From the NCBI GenBank assembly GCA_963824345.1, contig CAWGOZ010000005.1:1-64000 (forward strand): a stretch of DNA of 64,000 bases, written 5' to 3'. Under the pieces are notes generated by a model. It ran no database searches. It saw only the letters and a list, made by a program, of their open reading frames with translations, and was not told the origin of the DNA. Positions within the stretch are counted from its first letter, which is position 1. Each line of letters starts with the position of its first letter. Shown here piece after piece: positions 18,437-29,108 of this stretch. This DNA is from Palsa-89 sp963824345 (GTDB taxonomy: Bacteria > Acidobacteriota > Terriglobia > Bryobacterales > Bryobacteraceae). The position numbers and the translations under genes were made by a program.

Positions 18437-18452
18437 CGCCGGCTCGCGGTAG

Positions 18453-19976
18453 TCAATTCCATTTCTTGAGCCGCGGCCAAAACTCCTGTAGCGGGGGGTG
18501 CATTCCCTGGCAATAGAACACATCGAAGTGCTGATAGGGCATCGAGTAGGGATGATATACGCGTCCGGCCTTGCGCACGCTGGTGAATAGCTTGTCCAGA
18601 CCCTCTTCGTCGTCATCCAGCACGATCATGCTTTCGCCCGTGTAGCCACGAGGCCCCCAGAGAAAATAACTCTGATGCCCGCCGATGGCCGGCGGCAAAC
18701 CGTACTTGGGACCGAACAGATCGATGGCGCCCGCCTGCCCATAACTCTGCGCGAAGATCGCCGTGCGCGCTCGAACATCGGGCGGAAGGGCGTTGTAGAC
18801 GCGCGCCACGGACGCAGCCATTTCGTCCCAGCCGAATTGGTCCGCGAAAATTTGCGGGAGCGGCCCGAGCCTGGCAGTCTCGATCCTAGGCTGTTCCAGA
18901 CCAAGCGCTTTGGTATATCGAATGTAGGTTTCGGGCGGAAGTAGCGGTATCGCCAACGGCGCGAGCACCGCGCCTGCCAGCAGCATCAATATCGGATACG
19001 CGAACTTCAGCCAGGTCCATCTGGGGCGCGCCAGCAGCTGTTCCCACAACACGCCCCCGGCCGCGAAAAGCACGGGAAACGCGGGAAACAGATAATAGAC
19101 CCGTGGGCTCAGAGTGACGATCGCCAGCGCCGCGAAAATCCAGGCCCCGCCGATCGCGCGAAAACGCCTTCCGGCCTGCGTGAAAAAGTAAAACCAAAGT
19201 CCGGCCAGCCAGATGGGCAGCGTCAGCGGGTGCATCAGCAGGATCTCCTGCCCGAAGAACGCCACCGGTCCGAGGGGAACGTCGCGCCCGCTAGCGCGAA
19301 TATTGGCTTGCAGCTCCAGGAACGGGAAGTGATGCTGGACGTTCCAGATTAAATTCGGCAGGAAGATCAGGAACGCGATCGCTCCGCCCGCCCACAGCCA
19401 TCGGCTGGCTAGGAACCGCCGGGCCGGAGTCAGCAGCAGCCCCAGCACCAACCCCGCGCCGAAGATCAGCATGGAGTATTTGTTTTCCAGCCCGAAGCCC
19501 GCCAGCACCCCAAACCAAATCCAGAGCTTTTCGTTTTCTGTTTTGATCAGGCGAATCAGCAGGTACGCACAGCCCATCCAGAACAGCGGCTCGAATGCGT
19601 TCATGGTGAGCAGGCCATCGCCGCCCAATATTCCCGGCGCGACCAGAGCCGCCATGGCCGCCAGCGCCTGAGCGAAGCGCTCGCCGCCCAGCTCGCGAGC
19701 GATCAGCGCCGTCAGCACCACCTCCGCGACGCCGGCCAGCGCGGGTAACAAGCGGATGGCGGCTAGCGATTGCCCCAGCGCCGATCGCCACAGCCACGTT
19801 ACCAGGGCGATCAGCGGCGGCTGGTCGACATATCCCCAGTCCAAATGGCGGCTGCAAGCGAGATAGTACAGCTCGTCGACGAAGTAACCGTAGTGCCGGC
19901 CCGTGTAGAAATACGCCAGCAGCTTACAAGCGGCAATCCCAAATACGATCGCGCCGGCGCCGGTTAATCGTTTCAA
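18453..19976 (-). CDS. GT39-family membrane glycosyltransferase (ArnT/PMT-like)
   Basis: A 507-residue polytopic protein. The N-terminal loop reads YFVDELYYLACSRHLDWGYV followed by DQPPLIALVTWLWR. The acidic DE pair in the first periplasmic loop is the hallmark of dolichyl/undecaprenyl-phosphate-sugar glycosyltransferases (GT39/GT83). About ten hydrophobic helices follow, then a soluble C-terminal domain. It would move a sugar from a lipid carrier to a protein or lipid outside the inner membrane. The gene start overlaps the end of the dehydrogenase gene by four bases, indicating translational coupling. Confidence 0.87.
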   Translation of the reverse strand: MKRLTGAGAIVFGIAACKLLAYFYTGRHYGYFVDELYYLACSRHLDWGYVDQPPLIALVTWLWRSALGQSLAAIRLLPALAGVAEVVLTALIARELGGERFAQALAAMAALVAPGILGGDGLLTMNAFEPLFWMGCAYLLIRLIKTENEKLWIWFGVLAGFGLENKYSMLIFGAGLVLGLLLTPARRFLASRWLWAGGAIAFLIFLPNLIWNVQHHFPFLELQANIRASGRDVPLGPVAFFGQEILLMHPLTLPIWLAGLWFYFFTQAGRRFRAIGGAWIFAALAIVTLSPRVYYLFPAFPVLFAAGGVLWEQLLARPRWTWLKFAYPILMLLAGAVLAPLAIPLLPPETYIRYTKALGLEQPRIETARLGPLPQIFADQFGWDEMAASVARVYNALPPDVRARTAIFAQSYGQAGAIDLFGPKYGLPPAIGGHQSYFLWGPRGYTGESMIVLDDDEEGLDKLFTSVRKAGRVYHPYSMPYQHFDVFYCQGMHPPLQEFWPRLKKWN

Positions 19977-21124
19977 TACGACGCTTCCAACAGAGCCAGC
20001 ACTTCCTGCTCCGTCATCGGCCGGTCCACTACGCCATTGTGCTCCAGCTCGCGCGTGATGGGGCCGACGATGGAGCCGAGTTCCTCGTGCGGCACGCCCG
20101 CGTCCCTGAGCCGCTTGGGAACGTCAAACTGCCCGATGAATTCCGCCGTGCGGTCCGCGCATTTCAGAGCGGCCGGCTTGGGATTCGAGCGGTCGAACGG
20201 AATTCCGTAGCCTTCGGCGATGGAACCGAAGCGGTCCGCTGCGATCTGGGCCATGAAGCGCATGGCGTTCGGCAGCGTGATGCACGAGGTGACGCCGTGC
20301 GGCACGTCCCAACGCGGACCAATCTGGTGGCCGAGCAGGTGCGACAAACCGAAGCGCGTATTCATTGCGCCGAAAATGGAGTACCACGATGCGAACTGGC
20401 AATTTCCGCGATGCGCCAGTTGCTCGTCGCCCGTGGTGCTGATGGAGGCATGCAGATGCTCGACAAACAGCGCGATCGACTTGGCCGCCAGCGCGTCGCT
20501 GATGGGCTGATGCCGGATGGCGTAAGAGCACTCGATAGCGTGATCCAGGGCGCGGATACCGGTCGAAACCCACAGCCAGTCCGGCGTCGATAGCGTCAGC
20601 GCCGGATCCAGGATCACGGTGCGCGGCAACACGCGCGTATCGTAGACGCCGCTCTTCACTCGCGTGCTTTCATCCGTCACTCCGCCGGCGTGCGTATATT
20701 CGGCCGCCGATAGCGTGGTGGGGACCGCGATGTGAATTAATTCGCGCTTCTCGAGCCGGCCGAAAATCGCAACCTTGCTGGAATCGATAGGGCTGCCGCC
20801 GCCGAAGCTGACCAGGCTGTCGGCATCGACGCGCTCGATTTCTTTTTCGAGATCGTTCACGGTGCCGCGCGGAACGTGCTGGATGATTCCGGAGAAAACC
20901 GAAGCCAGGCGCGAGCCCATGGCGCCCGTCACTTGTTGCAGGATCGGCAGCTTCGCAACCACCTCGGTGGTCACCACCACGGCGCGCTTCAGCCCGCGCC
21001 GCTCCAGCTCTTCACCGAGCGCGGCAATCTTGCCGGGGCCGTAGATCACGCGCTCCAGCCGGCTTAGATTAAATTCGCCTGCGAGCGCTTGCCATTGCGG
21101 GCGGTGAACTTCGGTGGATGCCAT
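19973..21124 (-). CDS. Iron-containing alcohol dehydrogenase / maleylacetate-reductase-like
   Basis: A 383-residue group III (iron) alcohol dehydrogenase. The nucleotide-binding region contains SLVSFGGGSPIDSSKVA. The metal site is formed by the RALDHAIE segment and the HLLGHQIGPRWDVPHGVTSC segment, giving the expected Asp and three His. Length fits the family. Sequence flavour is closer to maleylacetate reductases and similar NAD(P)H enzymes than to glycerol dehydrogenase, but the substrate cannot be fixed. The downstream glycosyltransferase overlaps by four bases, although no metabolic link between the two is evident. Confidence 0.87.
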   Translation of the reverse strand: MASTEVHRPQWQALAGEFNLSRLERVIYGPGKIAALGEELERRGLKRAVVVTTEVVAKLPILQQVTGAMGSRLASVFSGIIQHVPRGTVNDLEKEIERVDADSLVSFGGGSPIDSSKVAIFGRLEKRELIHIAVPTTLSAAEYTHAGGVTDESTRVKSGVYDTRVLPRTVILDPALTLSTPDWLWVSTGIRALDHAIECSYAIRHQPISDALAAKSIALFVEHLHASISTTGDEQLAHRGNCQFASWYSIFGAMNTRFGLSHLLGHQIGPRWDVPHGVTSCITLPNAMRFMAQIAADRFGSIAEGYGIPFDRSNPKPAALKCADRTAEFIGQFDVPKRLRDAGVPHEELGSIVGPITRELEHNGVVDRPMTEQEVLALLEASY

Positions 21125-21222
21125 GCGGCCATCCTATCAAATCGTTTGATGTTGGATCCGCCAATGGGAAACCAGCCTTGGTGGACATCACACTCGCGGA
21201 AACGAAGTTAGTGAATCGCCGT

Positions 21223-24200
21223 TTAGTCGGCCGAGCTGTGCGCCAGTAGGGGCTCGCGCTCGCTTTTAAGGCGCAGCCGCAATCGATCCAGCGATAAATA
21301 AACCACCGGCGTGGTGTAGAGCGTCAGCAACTGGCTTACGATCAGGCCGCCGATGATCGTGATTCCGAGCGGGCGGCGCAATTCCGCTCCCACGCCGTTG
21401 CCCATGGCCAGCGGCAACGCGCCCAGTATGGCCGACATGGTGGTCATCAAAATGGGTCGGAAACGCAGCAGGCAAGCTTTATAGATGGCGTCGCGCGGGA
21501 GCAACCCTTGGGAGCGTTCGGCGTCGATCGCGAAATCGATCATCATGATGGCGTTCTTCTTGACAAGCCCGATCAGCAGAATGATTCCGATCATGGCGAT
21601 AATGCTGAGGTCGGTGTGCCACATCATCAAGGCCAGCAGCGCGCCCACGCCGGCCGACGGCAGCGTCGAGAGGATAGTAATCGGGTGCCAGCAACTCTCA
21701 TACAGCATGCCGAGCACGATGTAGACCGTGACGAGGGCGGCGGCAATCAGGATGGGTTCATTGCGCAGCGAATCCTGGTAGGCTTGCGCGGTGCCGGCGA
21801 AGAAGGTCTGGATGGTGCCGGGCAGGCCCACTTGGCGGGCGGTGTCTTGGATGGCGGTGACGGCGTCGCCCAGCGCCACGCCGGGCGCGAGATTGAAGGA
21901 AATGGTCACGGCCGGGAACAGGCCCTGGTGATTCACCGCCAGCGGAGCCACCGACGACGCGTAATGGCTGATCGCGTTGAGCGGCACCGTTCTGCCGGCC
22001 GGATCGCTGACGTAGATCTGTTTCAGGAACTCCGGATCCTGCCAGAAGCGCGGCGCCGCTTCCATCACCACGTGATATTGATTCAGCGCGGTGTACATGG
22101 TGGAGACCTGGCGCTGGCCAAACGCGTCGTACAGCACGTTGTCGATGAGCTGCGAAGAAATCCCGAAGCGGGCGGCGGTATCGCGGTCGTATTGCACAAC
22201 CGCCTGCAAGCCGCTGTTTTGCTGATCGGAATTGACGTCGTTGATCAAACGAAGGTGGCGCAACGCGGACAGCATAGGCGGGCCGTACTTGGTCAGGTCC
22301 TGGACGTTGTCGCCGCGCATGGTGAATTGATAGAGCGAGGCCGTGTTGCGGCCGCCCACGCGCACGTCCTGATTGGCTTGCATATAATTCGTGGATCCGC
22401 GAATCTCGCGCAACTTCGGACGCAGCCGCTCGATGACGTCGTATACGGAGACCTTGCGTTCGGCGAGCGGCTTCAACTGGATCTGCATGCGCGCCGTGTT
22501 CAGAGTGTTTCCGTAGCCGCCGCTGCCTCCAGCGTATCCGGCCACGGTATCCACCGCCGGATCTTGCTGGACGATCTTCACCATCCGCCGAAGGTTGCCT
22601 TCCATGGCTTGGAACGAGCTGTCCTGATCGGCGATGATGGTCCCGTTCAATCGGCCGTTGTCCTGCTGCGGAAAAAAGCCTTTGGGAACGTGAATAAAGA
22701 GATAAACGTTGAGGGCGATGGTGGCCGCGAGCACGCCCAGCGTTATGGCGGGATGCCGCAGCACGCGATCCAGCGTGCGACCGTACAGGCCGACGATCCA
22801 ATCGAATCCGCGCTCGCTGGTATGGTAGAGCCAGCCGTGCGAGGTGTGCTCCTTGAGCAGGTGCGCGCACATCATGGGCGTGGTGGTGAGGGAAACCGCC
22901 ATGGAAATTGCGATGGCCACCGACATGGTGACCGCGAACTCGCGAAACAGGCGCCCCACGATGCCGCCCATCATGAGCAGCGGAATGAAGACAGCGATGA
23001 GCGAGATACTCATGGTGAGCACGGTGGAACCGATCTCGCGGGCGCCCCTGAGCGCGGCGGCGAAAGGCTCCATGCCCTGTTCCAGATAGCGAGTGATATT
23101 TTCGATCACTACGATGGCGTCGTCCACCACGAAGCCGGTGGAAATGGTGAGAGCCATCAAAGAGAGATTGTCCAGGCTGTAGTGGCACAGATACATGACC
23201 CCGAAGGTGCCGATGAGGGAAACCGGAACGGCCACGCTCGGGATCATGGTGGTGCGCGGACTTTTCAAGAAAACAAAAACCACCAGGACCACCAGCAGCA
23301 CCGATATGAGCATGGTTCTTTCGATGTCCCGCACCGACGCGCGGATGGTCACGGTCTGATCCTGAGTGACGCTCAAGTTGATGGAACGCGGAATGGCGGC
23401 GCGGAGCTGCGGCAGGGCAGCGCGAATCCGGTCGACGGTTTCGATAATGTTCGCTCCGGGCTGGCGGTTGATGGCGACGTTCACCGAGGGCTGGCCGTTG
23501 GCGATTCCCATATTTCGAATATCTTCCACCGAATCGATGACGTCGGCGACATCCGATAGCCGCACCGGGGCGCCATTGTTGTAAGCCACTAGCAGCGGCT
23601 GATATTCCTTGGCCTTGAACATCTGATCGTTGGCGCCAACTTCCCAAAGATGAAAGCCATCCGAGAAATGTCCCTTGGGAACGTTGGCGTTGGCGCTGTT
23701 CAAAACACGGCGCACCTGCTCCAACCCGATGCCATATTTATTGAGCGCCATGGGATTCAGCTCGATCCGAACGCCCGGCAGCGCTCCGCCCTGCGCGTTG
23801 ACCTGCCCCACTCCCCGGATCTGCGAGAGCTTCTGAACGATGATGGTGGAAGCGGCATCGTAGAGCGTGCCGCGATCGAGCACGTTGGACGTGAGGGCGA
23901 GCTGAAAAATTTGTTGCTCGGCGGGATTGACTTTTCGGTAGATCGGGTTGTTGGGCAGATTGGTCGGCAGATAGCCGCGCGCCGCGTTGATGGCGGCCTC
24001 TACGTCGCGGGCCGCGGCATTGATGTCGCGATTCAATTCGAATTGCAGGGTGATTCCGGTCCCGCCCAGCGTGCTGGTGGAAGTCATTTCCGTGACGGCG
24101 GCGATGCGGCCGAACTGGCGCTCGAGTGGCGTCGCCACCGCGGACGCCATGGTCTCAGGACTTGCGCCGGGCAAGGTGGCTTGCACGAAGATGGTAGGAA

Positions 24201-24324
24201 AGTCCACTTGCGGCAGCGGGGAAACGGGTAGCAGGTTGTAGGCCACTACGCCGGCCAAGGCGATGGCAATGGTCAACAGTGTGGTGGCGACGGGCCGATG
24301 GATGAACGGTTCGGAGATATTCAT
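21223..24324 (-). CDS. mdtC: RND multidrug efflux pump, MdtC/HAE1-type permease
   Basis: A 1033-residue inner-membrane proton-driven pump. The N-terminus is FIHRPVATTLLTIAIALAGV. The first large periplasmic loop contains FVQATLPGASPETMASAVAT. The second membrane half includes the conserved FVVDDAIVVIENITRYLEQG with the acidic proton-relay residues. The second periplasmic loop begins at FFPQQDNGRLNGTIIADQDS. The last helices contain LLIGLVKKNAIMMIDFA. It is the last gene of an adaptor-pump-pump operon; only three bases separate it from the upstream pump. MdtBC-type systems form mixed trimers and export drugs, bile salts or metabolites with an adaptor and an outer-membrane channel. No TolC-type gene is present here. 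Confidence 0.93.
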   Translation of the reverse strand: MNISEPFIHRPVATTLLTIAIALAGVVAYNLLPVSPLPQVDFPTIFVQATLPGASPETMASAVATPLERQFGRIAAVTEMTSTSTLGGTGITLQFELNRDINAAARDVEAAINAARGYLPTNLPNNPIYRKVNPAEQQIFQLALTSNVLDRGTLYDAASTIIVQKLSQIRGVGQVNAQGGALPGVRIELNPMALNKYGIGLEQVRRVLNSANANVPKGHFSDGFHLWEVGANDQMFKAKEYQPLLVAYNNGAPVRLSDVADVIDSVEDIRNMGIANGQPSVNVAINRQPGANIIETVDRIRAALPQLRAAIPRSINLSVTQDQTVTIRASVRDIERTMLISVLLVVLVVFVFLKSPRTTMIPSVAVPVSLIGTFGVMYLCHYSLDNLSLMALTISTGFVVDDAIVVIENITRYLEQGMEPFAAALRGAREIGSTVLTMSISLIAVFIPLLMMGGIVGRLFREFAVTMSVAIAISMAVSLTTTPMMCAHLLKEHTSHGWLYHTSERGFDWIVGLYGRTLDRVLRHPAITLGVLAATIALNVYLFIHVPKGFFPQQDNGRLNGTIIADQDSSFQAMEGNLRRMVKIVQQDPAVDTVAGYAGGSGGYGNTLNTARMQIQLKPLAERKVSVYDVIERLRPKLREIRGSTNYMQANQDVRVGGRNTASLYQFTMRGDNVQDLTKYGPPMLSALRHLRLINDVNSDQQNSGLQAVVQYDRDTAARFGISSQLIDNVLYDAFGQRQVSTMYTALNQYHVVMEAAPRFWQDPEFLKQIYVSDPAGRTVPLNAISHYASSVAPLAVNHQGLFPAVTISFNLAPGVALGDAVTAIQDTARQVGLPGTIQTFFAGTAQAYQDSLRNEPILIAAALVTVYIVLGMLYESCWHPITILSTLPSAGVGALLALMMWHTDLSIIAMIGIILLIGLVKKNAIMMIDFAIDAERSQGLLPRDAIYKACLLRFRPILMTTMSAILGALPLAMGNGVGAELRRPLGITIIGGLIVSQLLTLYTTPVVYLSLDRLRLRLKSEREPLLAHSSAD

Positions 24325-24327
24325 GCG

Positions 24328-27300
24328 TTAGTCGCCCATCTCCGGGGCTAGATTTGAATCCATGACCGGCGCCCTGTGCTTGCGGTGCGCCAGGCGGTCG
24401 AACCAAAGATAAATCACGGGAGTGGTATACAGCGTCAACATCTGGCTGAAAATGAGCCCGCCCACCATGGTGATACCCAACGGCCGCCGCAACTCCGATC
24501 CGACTCCGGTTCCGAGCGCCAGCGGCAGGCCGCCCAGCAGAGCCGCCATGGTGGTCATCATGATGGGGCGGAACCGCAATAGACAGGCCTGATAAATGGC
24601 CTCGTGCGGAGGCATTCCCTGGGTACGTTCGGCGTCCAGCGCGAAGTCGATCATCATGATGCCGTTCTTCTTCACAATTCCGATCAGCAGAATAATTCCG
24701 ATGAGCGCGATGACGCTGAAGTCCTGGCGGCAAATGAACAGCGCCAGCAGCGCGCCGACGCCCGCCGAGGGGAGCGTCGAGAGAATCGTTATGGGATGAA
24801 TGTAGCTCTCATAGAGCACGCCGAGCACAATGTAAACGGTAACGAGCGCGGCCAGAATCAGAATTGGTTCGTTGGCGAGGGAGGTCTGAAACGCCTCGGC
24901 GGTGCCCTGAAACGCGCTTTGAATGCTGGCCGGCATCTGCAGCTCTTCCTTCACGCGATTGATGTCGTTCACCGCATCGCCGAGCGACGCGCCGGGCGCG
25001 AGATTAAACGACAGCGTCACAACCGGGAACTGGCCCTGGTGATTCACGGTGATGGGAACCGACGCCTGCTCGATATGCGTGAAGGCGCTCAAAGGCACCT
25101 GGCTGCCGTTGGTAAAGACCAGCGATGACGCAGCCGGCCCTCCGCTAAAGGCCGAGCCGGACGACCCGGTTGCCGGAGCGCCCACCGATTGGCCCGCTGT
25201 GGCTTGCGCGACGGAAGCGCTGGAGGGACCGAAACCGACCGTGCTGGCCGACCCTCCGGAAACCAGTCCGGAGCCACCTGTAGCTCCCGCCGCCGAGCGG
25301 ATGAACAGGTTACGTAAATCGATCGGATTGTTTTGGAAGCCCGGCTTCACTTCCAGCACCACGTGATATTGATTCAACTGCGTAAACATGGTGGAGACTT
25401 CGCGCTGTCCGTAAGCGTCGTACAGCGTGTTGTCGATTGCGGTGGGCGTAATGCCCAGGCGCGAGGCGGTATCGCGGTCGAAGACCAGTTTCACCCGCAG
25501 GCCGTTCACCTGCTGATCGGTTGCCACATCGCGCAGCTCGGGTATTTCCTGCAGGCGCGCCACCATCTTCGGAACGAAGGAGTTCAGCTCGTCGGCGTTG
25601 GGATCTTCCAGCGTGTATTGGAATTGCGTCCGGCTGACGCGATCTTCCACGGTCAGATCCTGCACCGGCTGCATGTACAGCGTGATGCCGGCCACCTGGG
25701 CCAGCTCGCGGCTGCAACCGCCGGATCACGTCGCTGGCGTTGATCTTGCGCTCCTCGAGCGGCTTCAGGTTGATCTGAATGCGGCCCGTGTTCAGGGTGG
25801 TGTTGGTTCCATCGATTCCGATGAACGACGACAGACTCTCGACGGCCGGGTCCTGCAAGAATCACTTTGTCGAGCGCTTGCTGCCGTTCGGACATGGCCT
25901 GGAACGAGATGGTCTGCTCGGCTTCGGAAACGCCCTGAATCACGCCCGTATCCTGCACCGGGAAGAAGCCCTTCGGAATCTTGATGAACAAAACGAAGGT
26001 CAGGACCAAGCGTTGCCGCAGCCACCGCCAAGGTGAGCGGCTGATTCCGCAGCACCCAGCGCAGGGTCGTGCCGTAGAACGCGATGACGGATTCGAAGCC
26101 GTGCTCGGAGGCGCGGTAAAACCAGCCCTGTTCGCGATCCGGCTTGTGCTTCAAAATCTTCGCGCACATCATGGGCGTCAGCGTCAGCGAAACGATGGCC
26201 GAAACCAGAATCGTCACGCTCAGCGTCACCGCGAATTCGCGGAACAGCCGGCCCACGATGTCGCCCATGAACAGCAGCGGGATCAGCACCGCGATCAGCG
26301 AGACGGTCAGCGAGACGATGGTGAACCCGATCTGCTCGGAGCCCAGCAGCGCCGCCTCCAGCGGGCGTTTGCCTTCCTCCAGATAGCGCGAGATGTTTTC
26401 GATCATCACGATGGCGTCGTCCACCACGAAGCCGGTGGAAATGGTCAGCGCCATCAGCGACAGATTGTTCAAGCTGTACCCCAGCAGGTACATCACGCCG
26501 AAGGTTCCCACCAGCGACAACGGCACCGCGATGCTGGGAATGATGGTGGCCGAAAGGTTCCGCAGGAACAGAAAGATCACCAGCACCACCAGGCCGATGG
26601 TCAGCATCAGCTCGAATTGAACATCCGCCACCGAGGCACGGATGGTATTGGTTCGATCGGTCAGAATCTTGACGCTGATCGAAGAGGGCAGCGACGCCTG
26701 CAACTGCGGAAGCAGCGCTTTGATGCGATCCACCACCGCGATAATGTTGGCGCCGGGCTGCCGCTGGATATTGACGATCACGGCCGGCGACTGGTTCATC
26801 CAGGCCGCCTGCCGCACGTTCTCCACATCGTCGACAACCGTGGCGACATCGCTGACCCGCACCGGCGCCGCTGTTCCGGTAGGCGACAATCATGGTCGAA
26901 TAGTCGGCGCTTGAAAGCATCTGATCGTTGGCGCCGATCTGGTAGGCCTGATGCGGACCGTCGAAATTTCCCTTGGCCTGGTTCACGTTGGCGGCCGTGA
27001 TGGCATTGCGCAGGTCCTCCAGATTCAGGCCGTAGGAAGCCAGCGCGGTGGGGTTGGCTTGGATGCGCACTGCGGGTTTCTGGCCGCCGCTGATGCTGAC
27101 CAGTCCGACGCCCGGCAATTGTGAGATCTTCGGGACCAGACGGGTGTCGGCGAGATCTTCCACTTTCGAGAGCGCAAGCGCATCGGACATCAGCGCCAGC
27201 GTGAGGATGGGCGTGTCGGCGGGATTGACCTTCGCGTAAATCGGAGGAACGGGGAGATCGGCCGGCAAGTACGTTCCGGACGCATTGATGGACTGTTGCA

Positions 27301-27622
27301 CCTCCTGCTCGGCCACGTCGATGTTCAAGGTCAAATTGAATTCGAGCGTGATCACCGAGCTGCCGTCGGAGCTGGTGGAGGTCATCTGCTGCAGTCCAGG
27401 CACCTCGCCGAACTGCCGTTCCAGGGGCGCGGTGACCGACGAGGCCATCACGTCGGGACTGGCGCCGGGATAGAAGGTGATCACCTGGATGGTGGGATAA
27501 TCCACTTCCGGCAGAGCCGACACCGGCAATTGCTTGTAGGCCACGGCGCCGACTAGCAGAATCCCGGCCATCAACAGCGAGGTTGCAACGGGCCGGACAA
27601 TGAACGTCCGAGAAGGATTCAT
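24328..27622 (-). pseudogene. mdtB: RND efflux pump, MdtB-type permease, with four frameshifts
   Basis: Five consecutive frames make one full permease: FIVRPVATSLLMAGILLVGA, then APVRVSDVATVVDDVENVRQ, then VLTFVLFIKIPKGFFPVQDT, then LQDPAVESLSSFIG, then ELAQVAGITLYMQPVQDLTV. Each junction is explained by one duplicated base: near 26868-26869 (G), 26008-26009 (T), 25857-25858 (T) and 25710-25711 (C), coding-strand letters. Removing all four gives exactly 1097 codons including the stop. The protein has the normal RND helices and FVVDDAIVMIENISRYLEEG. As written it cannot be translated whole. It also contains a Gly/Ser/Ala-rich insert of about 50 residues absent from the neighbouring pump. Confidence 0.9.
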
Positions 27623-27634
27623 GAGGGTGAATGC

Positions 27635-28987
27635 CTACGAAGCTGCTTTATGCGATCGGCCGCCGCCTGGCTTGTCGCCGTTCGGCTTGCCGCCCAGGCC
27701 GGCCTTGCCTGGACCGCGCTTGCCCGCCTTTTCGCCCGGAATCTGCGCGTTGACTTTGCCGCCTTCCTCCAAGCGATCGACGCCTACCGTGACGACGGAA
27801 TCGCCCGGCTCCAGGCCGGCGGTAATCTCCGATTCGTCGCCTTCCGTCGTGCCCACCGTCACCGGACGCACATGCACGGTTTGGTCGGGATTCACCATCC
27901 ATACGTAGGTGCCTTGCGAGTTGCGTTGAATCCCGGAATTGGCCAACAACGTAACGTGCTGCTTTTGTTCCACCAGCAAACGGGCGTTCACGAACTGGCT
28001 GGGGTACAGCTTGCCCGCCTCATTAGCGAAAACCGCGCGCAACTTCAACGTGCCGGTGGTTGGATCGATTTGATTGTCGATGGTCTCGAGCTTGCCTTCC
28101 GCCAGCTTGTTCTTCAGCTCGCGATCCCAGGCTTCCACCGTCAATTGTTGACCGGCATGCATTTTGGCAATGATGGGGGGAAGCTGATCCTCGGCGATGG
28201 TAAAGATGACGCTGATGGGATCGAGCTGGGTGATCACCACCAGTCCAGTAGGGGAGGTGGCCTGCACGATGTTGCCCGGATCAACCAGCCGCAAGCCCAC
28301 CAGGCCGGTGATCGGCGAGGTAATTTTGCAATACACGAGATTGAGCTTGGCGCTGTCGATCTGCGACTGGTCGGTTTTGATGGTACCTTCGTACTGCGTG
28401 ACCAGCGCTAATTGGGTGTCGAGCTGCTGCTGCGGAATCGCGTCCTGCTTGATCAGCACCTTGTATCGTTCCAGATCCAGGTTGGCGTCCTTGAGCAGCG
28501 CCTGATCGTGGATCAGTTGGCCCTCGGCCTGTTCCAACTGCACTTCGTACGGCCGCGGGTCGATTTCCTCCAGCAAATCGCCCTGATGCACGATCTGCCC
28601 CTCTTTGAACTGGACCTTCATGAGCTGCCCGGTGACGCGGGAGTTGACGGTCACGGTGTAAATGGGCGTGACCGCGCCCAGACCCGTGACATACACGCGA
28701 ATGTCGCCTTTGGTGGCCCGAACCGCAACCACTTCCGAGGCTCCGCCAGCGCCACGCCCGCGGCCTCTGCCTTTTGCCGTGGACTGTGATGCGGTGTCTC
28801 CAGAAGGCAGGAAAGTCTTGAGCTTCGGCCATTGCCAATAGCCCAGCGCGCCGAGAATGGCCAGGATCACCAGCCAGACCCATCCCTTGCTCCGGGGAGG
28901 CGGAGGGGGCGGCAAATCGTGGTGAATGTGTTTCGGAGGGAGAGGACGAGAGTGTTCTAACGCGGACGGCGTGGTGGTGCTTTCCAT
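27635..28987 (-). CDS. mdtA: RND efflux periplasmic adaptor (MdtA-like membrane fusion protein)
   Basis: A 450-residue adaptor. A proline-rich cytoplasmic leader precedes one membrane helix (GWVWLVILAILGALGYW). The lipoyl-like half motifs appear as VNSRVTGQLMKVQFKEGQIV followed by HQGDLLEEIDPRPYEVQLEQ. An alpha-hairpin is next, then the second half with YCKITSPITGLVGLRLVDPG. The beta-barrel and membrane-proximal domains follow, and the tail is Gly/Lys-rich. It bridges the inner-membrane pump to an outer-membrane channel. It is the first gene of the operon; 12 bases separate it from the frameshifted pump gene. Confidence 0.93.
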   Translation of the reverse strand: MESTTTPSALEHSRPLPPKHIHHDLPPPPPPRSKGWVWLVILAILGALGYWQWPKLKTFLPSGDTASQSTAKGRGRGRGAGGASEVVAVRATKGDIRVYVTGLGAVTPIYTVTVNSRVTGQLMKVQFKEGQIVHQGDLLEEIDPRPYEVQLEQAEGQLIHDQALLKDANLDLERYKVLIKQDAIPQQQLDTQLALVTQYEGTIKTDQSQIDSAKLNLVYCKITSPITGLVGLRLVDPGNIVQATSPTGLVVITQLDPISVIFTIAEDQLPPIIAKMHAGQQLTVEAWDRELKNKLAEGKLETIDNQIDPTTGTLKLRAVFANEAGKLYPSQFVNARLLVEQKQHVTLLANSGIQRNSQGTYVWMVNPDQTVHVRPVTVGTTEGDESEITAGLEPGDSVVTVGVDRLEEGGKVNAQIPGEKAGKRGPGKAGLGGKPNGDKPGGGRSHKAAS

Positions 28988-29108
28988 GGTCCTAAGACTA
29001 CTAACGACAGCATACTCTAATTCGTTACAGGATAATGGGGCTAAGGGGGCTGGAATCTGACATATAGCTCGAAAGGGCCAGAGTCAGGCGAGGGGTAAGA
29101 CGCTCACC

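Noticed and set aside
21508..23559. A 683-codon plus-strand open frame inside the MdtC-like gene
   Set aside because: It lies wholly antisense to a strongly conserved pump and has shadow-like composition rich in His, Arg, Gly and Asp. No domain is visible.
25981..27000. A 339-codon plus-strand frame opposite the MdtB-like gene
   Set aside because: Shadow of a gene whose five-frame reconstruction matches the RND family throughout.
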